Assembly: GCA_963782185.1 (NCBI GenBank)
Contig: CAWAJB010000019.1
Span: forward strand, 372,001-436,000
Direction of reading: 5' to 3'
DNA from: RYN-230 sp963782185
GTDB lineage: Bacteria > Actinomycetota > Actinomycetes > Streptosporangiales > Streptosporangiaceae
Length of the DNA stretch: 64,000 nucleotides
In this document: one piece after another, positions 60,418 to 64,000 of the stretch
Layout of the letters: the number at the start of each line of letters is the position of its first letter
Numbering within the stretch: the stretch's first letter is position 1
Program-made: the position numbers and the translations under genes
Notes under the pieces: generated by a model
The model's database searches: none
Told to the model about the DNA's origin: nothing
Seen by the model: only the letters and a program-made list of their open reading frames with translations

Positions 60418-61683
60418 ATGAAGGTAGCTGTCGTTAGGGAGTCAGCACCCGGAGAACGCCGGGTGGCGCTCGTCCCTGAGATGATCGCGCGGTTGCGCGG
60501 CGCCGGGCTCGAGATACTCGTGGAATCCGGAGCGGGGAACGGTGCGTGGTTCGCGGACAGCGTCTACGCGGAGGCCGGGGCAACCATCGTCAGCCGGGAG
60601 GAACTCCTCGCGGGCGCGGACCTGGTCCTGACCGTGGGCCGGGCGGACGAGCAGATCCTGGGCGGGCTCCGGTCCGGCCAGGCGATCATGGGCATGCTCA
60701 ACCCGCTGGCCGACCCGGGACTGGCCGCCACCCTGGCGTCCCGCGGGATCACCGCGATCAGCCTGGACGGGCTGCCCAGGACGCTGTCCCGGGCGCAGGG
60801 CATGGACGCGCTGAGCTCGCAGGCCAACGTGGCCGGGTACAAGGCAGCCCTGGTCGGGGCGGCCGCGTTCGGCCGATTCTTCCCCATGCTGACCACCGCC
60901 GCGGGCACCGCGCGCCCGGCCAGGGTGCTCATCCTGGGGACCGGCGTGGCCGGGCTCCAGGCGATCGGCACGGCCCGGCGGCTCGGCGCGGTGGTGTCCG
61001 CCTACGACGTCCGGCCGCAGACCAGGACCGAGGTGGAATCGCTCGGCGGCACGTTCATCGAGCTGACCTCGGTGGGTAACGCGGCCGGTGAGGGCGGTTA
61101 CGCGCGGGCGCTGACCGACGAGGAACGCCAGGCCCAGCAGGCCGAGCTGGCCGGCCACATCGCCCGGCACGACGTGGTCATCACCACGGCCCAGGTGCCG
61201 GGACGCAAGCCGCCGCTGCTGGTCACCGAGGACGCGCTGAAGGAGATGAGCGCAGGCTCGGTCATCGTGGACATGGGATCGGGCCCGCTCGGCGGCAACG
61301 TGGCCGGCTCGGTGCCGGACAAGACCATCGTCACCGGAAACGGGGTCACCATCATCGGGGCCGGGAACCTGGCCGCCAGCGTGCCCGGAGCCTCGTCCGC
61401 CTTCCTGGCCCGTAACTTCAGCGCCCTGCTGCTGCACATGGTGGCGGACGGCGCGCTCGTCATTGACCCCGCCGACGAGATCCAGGCCGGCGTCGTCATC
61501 ACCCATGACGGCGCCGTGATCCAGCCCGCGACCGCCGCCCTGCTCGCCGAAGCCAGCCCCGGTGCTGGAAATCCCGGTGCTGGAAATCCCGGTGCTGGAA
61601 ATCCCGGTGCCGTAAGTCCCGGCGCTGCTAATCCCGGTGCTGCACATCCCAGCGCTGACACGTCCGGAGGTACGACCCCGTGA
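60418..61683 (+). CDS. pntAA: NAD(P) transhydrogenase subunit alpha part 1 (421 aa)
   Basis: Soluble NAD(H)-binding domain I of the proton-translocating transhydrogenase: MKVAVVRESAPGERRVALVP, RAQGMDALSSQANVAGYKA, VLILGTGVAGLQAIGTARRL, and TAQVPGRKPPLLV. The ATG at 60418 gives the conserved start. Its last ~45 residues are a Gly/Ala/Pro/Asn tail with NPGAG pentapeptides from 15-bp repeats. The stop overlaps the next gene's GTG. Three-gene split form, as in many actinobacteria. Confidence 0.95.
   Translation: MKVAVVRESAPGERRVALVPEMIARLRGAGLEILVESGAGNGAWFADSVYAEAGATIVSREELLAGADLVLTVGRADEQILGGLRSGQAIMGMLNPLADPGLAATLASRGITAISLDGLPRTLSRAQGMDALSSQANVAGYKAALVGAAAFGRFFPMLTTAAGTARPARVLILGTGVAGLQAIGTARRLGAVVSAYDVRPQTRTEVESLGGTFIELTSVGNAAGEGGYARALTDEERQAQQAELAGHIARHDVVITTAQVPGRKPPLLVTEDALKEMSAGSVIVDMGSGPLGGNVAGSVPDKTIVTGNGVTIIGAGNLAASVPGASSAFLARNFSALLLHMVADGALVIDPADEIQAGVVITHDGAVIQPATAALLAEASPGAGNPGAGNPGAGNPGAVSPGAANPGAAHPSADTSGGTTP
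61561..61665 (+). repeat. 15-bp tandem repeat (7 units) in the pntAA 3' end
   Basis: GGTGCTGGAAATCCC is repeated exactly at 61561, 61576 and 61591, with variants at 61606, 61621, 61636 and 61651. In frame, encoding Gly-Ala-Gly-Asn-Pro, just before the stop. Confidence 0.95.
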
Positions 61684-62048
61684 CCACGGTCCTGCTCACT
61701 GACATAGTGATCTTCGTGCTCGCCATCCTGGTGGGCTTCGAGGTGATCAGCAAGGTACCCGCCACCCTGCACACGCCGCTGATGTCGGCAGCCAACTCGA
61801 TCCACGGCATCGTGCTGGCCGGCGCCATGCTCATCGCGGTGACCGCGCACGACGCGCTCGGGTACATCCTGGCCTTCATCGCCTGCGCCTTCGCGGCGAT
61901 GAACGTGGTCGGCGGCTACGTGGTCACCGGCCGGATGCTCAAGATGTTCCGCCGGTCGCGCACCCCGGTGCCGGCCGCAGACACCCCGGCCGCGGTTACC
62001 GGCAACGGGCAGGTTCCCGCCGCAACGGTCAAGGGTGGCCAGGCATGA
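61680..62048 (+). CDS. pntAB: NAD(P) transhydrogenase subunit alpha part 2 (122 aa)
   Basis: Membrane part with about three TM helices: VLLTDIVIFVLAILVGFEVI, SIHGIVLAGAMLIAVT, and LAFIACAFAAMNVVGGYVVTG (ends in the cytoplasm). VISKVPATLHTPLMSAANSI is the signature. GTG start overlaps the previous stop; the end overlaps pntB (ATGA). The ~25-residue tail is Ala/Pro-rich. Confidence 0.95.
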   Translation: MTTVLLTDIVIFVLAILVGFEVISKVPATLHTPLMSAANSIHGIVLAGAMLIAVTAHDALGYILAFIACAFAAMNVVGGYVVTGRMLKMFRRSRTPVPAADTPAAVTGNGQVPAATVKGGQA

Positions 62049-63448
62049 ACGCCTTCGACTGGATTACCCAGCTGCTCTACGTGGCCGCCGCGACCTGCTT
62101 CGTGCTCGGCCTGCACCTGATGAACTCCCCCGCCACGGCGAGGCGCGGCAACCAGGTGTCCACCGCTGGCATGATCGTCGCCGTGGCGACCACGCTGGCC
62201 CTGGTCGCCCACGCGGGCACCGTCACCACCACCGGCTGGATCGTGATGATCGCCGGCACGCTGCTCGGCGCGGGGGCTGGCCTGTACGCGGCCCGCACGG
62301 TCGAGATGACCGCCATGCCGCAGCTGGTCAGCATCTTCAACACGGTCGGTGGTGGCGCGGCCGCCCTGGTCGGGATCGACGACTATGTCCGCCTCGCCTC
62401 GGGGGGCATCGGCGAGTCGACCACGCTCTTCACCATCCTTGACGTGCTCATCGGCGCGGTGACCTTCTCCGGGTCGATCATCGCGGCCGGGAAGCTGCAG
62501 GGCCTGATCGACGGGGCGCCCATCACGTTCCCCGGCTCGCGCGCCGCCAACATCGCGGCCGCGGTCATCGCGGTCGGCGGCGGGATCTACATGATCGCCA
62601 CCCCGAGCGTTGTCGCGCTGATCATCATCATCCTGGCCGCGCTGGCGTTCGGGGTGACCATGGTGCTGCCCATCGGCGGCGCCGACATGCCGGTCGTCAT
62701 CTCGCTGCTGAACGCGTTCACCGGCACCGCGGTCGCGATGGCCGGGTTCGTCATCGGCAACTGGGCGCTGATCATCGCCGGGGCGCTGGTCGGCGCGTCC
62801 GGTGGCATCCTCACCAAGCTGATGGCTGATGCGATGAACCGCTCGATCCGCAACATCATCGTGGGCGGGTTCGGCACCGGCGACAGCGGGCCGGCGATCG
62901 CCGGACCCGGCGGGGACGTGCGGGCCATCCAGGCCGACGACGCCGCCATCCAGCTCGCCTACGCGCAGAAGGTCATCATCGTGCCCGGCTACGGGCTGGC
63001 CGCCGCCCAGGCCCAGCATCAGTGCGCCGAGCTGGCCGCGGTGCTCGAAGAACGGGGCGTGGAGGTCAGCTATGCGATTCACCCGGTGGCGGGCCGGATG
63101 CCCGGGCACATGAACGTGCTGCTCGCCGAGGCCAACGTGCCCTACCCCCAGCTCAAGGAGATGGACGAGATCAACCCCGAGTTCCCGCGGACCGACGTCG
63201 CACTCGTCATCGGGGCCAACGACGTGACGAACCCGGCGGCCCGGCGGCCCGGGAACCCGGTCTCCGGGATGCCCATCCTGGACGTGGACCACGCCAAGAG
63301 CATCATCGTGATCAAGCGGTCCATGGGGCACGGCTACGCGGGCATTGACAACGAGCTGTATGTGGACCCGAAGACCAGCATGTTCTTCTCCGACGCGAAG
63401 TCCGCGCTGACCGACCTGACCGGCGCGGTCAAGACCCTGGTCGGCTGA
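62045..63448 (+). CDS. pntB: NAD(P) transhydrogenase subunit beta (467 aa)
   Basis: Membrane domain plus the NADP(H)-binding domain III. About nine TM helices (residues ~5-265; GMIVAVATTLALVAHAGT), then VIIVPGYGLAAAQAQH, VSYAIHPVAGRMPGHMNVLL, GANDVTNPAARRPGNPVSGM and RSMGHGYAGIDNELYVD. Full-length. Couples hydride transfer from NADH to NADP+ to proton flow, supplying NADPH. Confidence 0.97.
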   Translation: MNAFDWITQLLYVAAATCFVLGLHLMNSPATARRGNQVSTAGMIVAVATTLALVAHAGTVTTTGWIVMIAGTLLGAGAGLYAARTVEMTAMPQLVSIFNTVGGGAAALVGIDDYVRLASGGIGESTTLFTILDVLIGAVTFSGSIIAAGKLQGLIDGAPITFPGSRAANIAAAVIAVGGGIYMIATPSVVALIIIILAALAFGVTMVLPIGGADMPVVISLLNAFTGTAVAMAGFVIGNWALIIAGALVGASGGILTKLMADAMNRSIRNIIVGGFGTGDSGPAIAGPGGDVRAIQADDAAIQLAYAQKVIIVPGYGLAAAQAQHQCAELAAVLEERGVEVSYAIHPVAGRMPGHMNVLLAEANVPYPQLKEMDEINPEFPRTDVALVIGANDVTNPAARRPGNPVSGMPILDVDHAKSIIVIKRSMGHGYAGIDNELYVDPKTSMFFSDAKSALTDLTGAVKTLVG

Positions 63449-63489
63449 CCCCGCAGGGCCTGTCCCGCCATCACGGGCACAATGGGGAC

Positions 63490-64000
63490 ATGAGTACCGC
63501 CGATGCGGACGTGACCGTCCAGGACGCGGCCGGCCCGGACGGCCAGCCGGGCCAGCTGACCACCGGCCGGGTAGCCCGGGTGGGCGACATCGAGGTCCGC
63601 CGGCTGCTGCCGCTGCGGCACCGGCGCAGCGTCGGCGCCTGGTGCTTCGTGGACCACTACGGCCCGATGTCCGTGGATGGCGTCGCCGGGATGCAGGTGC
63701 CGCCCCACCCGCACATCGGGCTTCAGACCGTCACCTGGCTGCTGGACGGCAATGTGCTGCACCGCGACAGTCTGGGCAGCGAGCAGATGATCCGGCCCGG
63801 CCAGCTCAACCTGATGACCGCGGGCCGGGGGATCGCCCACTCGGAAGAATCGCCGGACGAGCACGACCCGCGCCTGCACGGCGTCCAGCTCTGGCTGGCC
63901 CTGCCCGGCTCCCAGCGGCAGGTCGCGCCCGAGTTCGAGCATCACGCCGCCCTGCCCGTGGCCGGCCTGGCCGGATTCGAGATCACCGTGTTCGCCGGCT
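63490..64000 (+). CDS. Pirin family protein, N-terminal part (3' end outside window)
   Basis: Begins MSTADADVTVQDAAGPDGQP and shows the pirin cupin: GAWCFVDHYGP, metal ligands in PPHPHIGLQTVTWLLDG and LMTAGRGIAHSEE. Bacterial pirins bind Fe and some act as quercetinases or protein partners. ~170 residues are visible; the frame is open to the window end. Starts 41 bp after pntB, perhaps on the same transcript. Confidence 0.92.
   Translation, partial: MSTADADVTVQDAAGPDGQPGQLTTGRVARVGDIEVRRLLPLRHRRSVGAWCFVDHYGPMSVDGVAGMQVPPHPHIGLQTVTWLLDGNVLHRDSLGSEQMIRPGQLNLMTAGRGIAHSEESPDEHDPRLHGVQLWLALPGSQRQVAPEFEHHAALPVAGLAGFEITVFAG

Overview
The window is very GC-rich, dense chromosomal DNA of an actinomycete (Actinomycetota). 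Signs are the frequent GTG starts, the conserved block rpsB-tsf-pyrH-frr-cdsA, the block yraN/yifB/dprA beside rnhB-lepB-rplS-trmD-rimM-khpA-rpsP-ffh, a DUF2469 gene, an NdgR-type IclR regulator beside leuCD, split-alpha proton-translocating transhydrogenase genes, and an F420-pathway guanylyltransferase. A filamentous, Streptosporangiales-like organism fits, but the genus cannot be read from the sequence alone. No rRNA, tRNA, IS element, prophage or CRISPR array was seen.

Layout. 1-5.8 kb: end of a ferric-reductase-like membrane gene, a NuoF-like flavoprotein and a 3Fe-4S-type ferredoxin (one translationally coupled redox operon), then a secreted protein, an OmpR-type response regulator with its histidine kinase, and two small actinobacterial proteins. 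5.8-11.4 kb: a GAF/SpoIIE-type phosphatase with its own anti-sigma-like ATPase domain, a hexapeptide acyltransferase, rlmN, a SUFU-domain protein and a tiny membrane protein. 11.4-31.9 kb, almost all minus strand: cdsA, frr, pyrH, tsf, rpsB, xerC, glmS, dprA, yifB, yraN, DUF2469, rnhB, two lepB paralogues, rplS, trmD, rimM, khpA, rpsP and ffh. 32-48 kb: glnD, glnB, ftsY, smc (frameshifted here), mutM, rnc, rpmF, a DUF177 gene, coaD, rsmD and recG. 48-57 kb: rpmB, a CBM2-like membrane protein, thiL, a stand-alone AsnC-type domain, a PRC-barrel protein, cofC, plsC, gpsA, a wrecked cystathionine gamma-lyase gene, ddl and hup. 57-64 kb: leuDC divergent from ndgR, the three pnt genes, and the start of a pirin gene.

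The genes mainly serve translation, protein export (Ffh, FtsY, two signal peptidases), chromosome maintenance (Smc, XerC, HU, RecG, MutM, RNase HII), nitrogen signalling (GlnD/GlnB), envelope precursors (GlmS, CdsA, PlsC, GpsA, Ddl) and redox balance (Pnt).

The most unusual feature is not a gene. Short perfect tandem repeats, very often 15 bp, recur across the window and sit mainly at gene 3' ends. They lie either in frame just before the stop (rimM about 18 copies, rpsP about 21, rnc, rnhB, the DUF177 gene, pntA, the 93-aa protein) or at and after the stop, repeating the terminal codons and stop signal (xerC, glnD, and probably the DUF2469 gene, the PRC gene, ndgR and smc). Two long palindromes sharing a TGATCATGGG core, an interrupted smc and an internally deleted PLP-enzyme gene are also notable.
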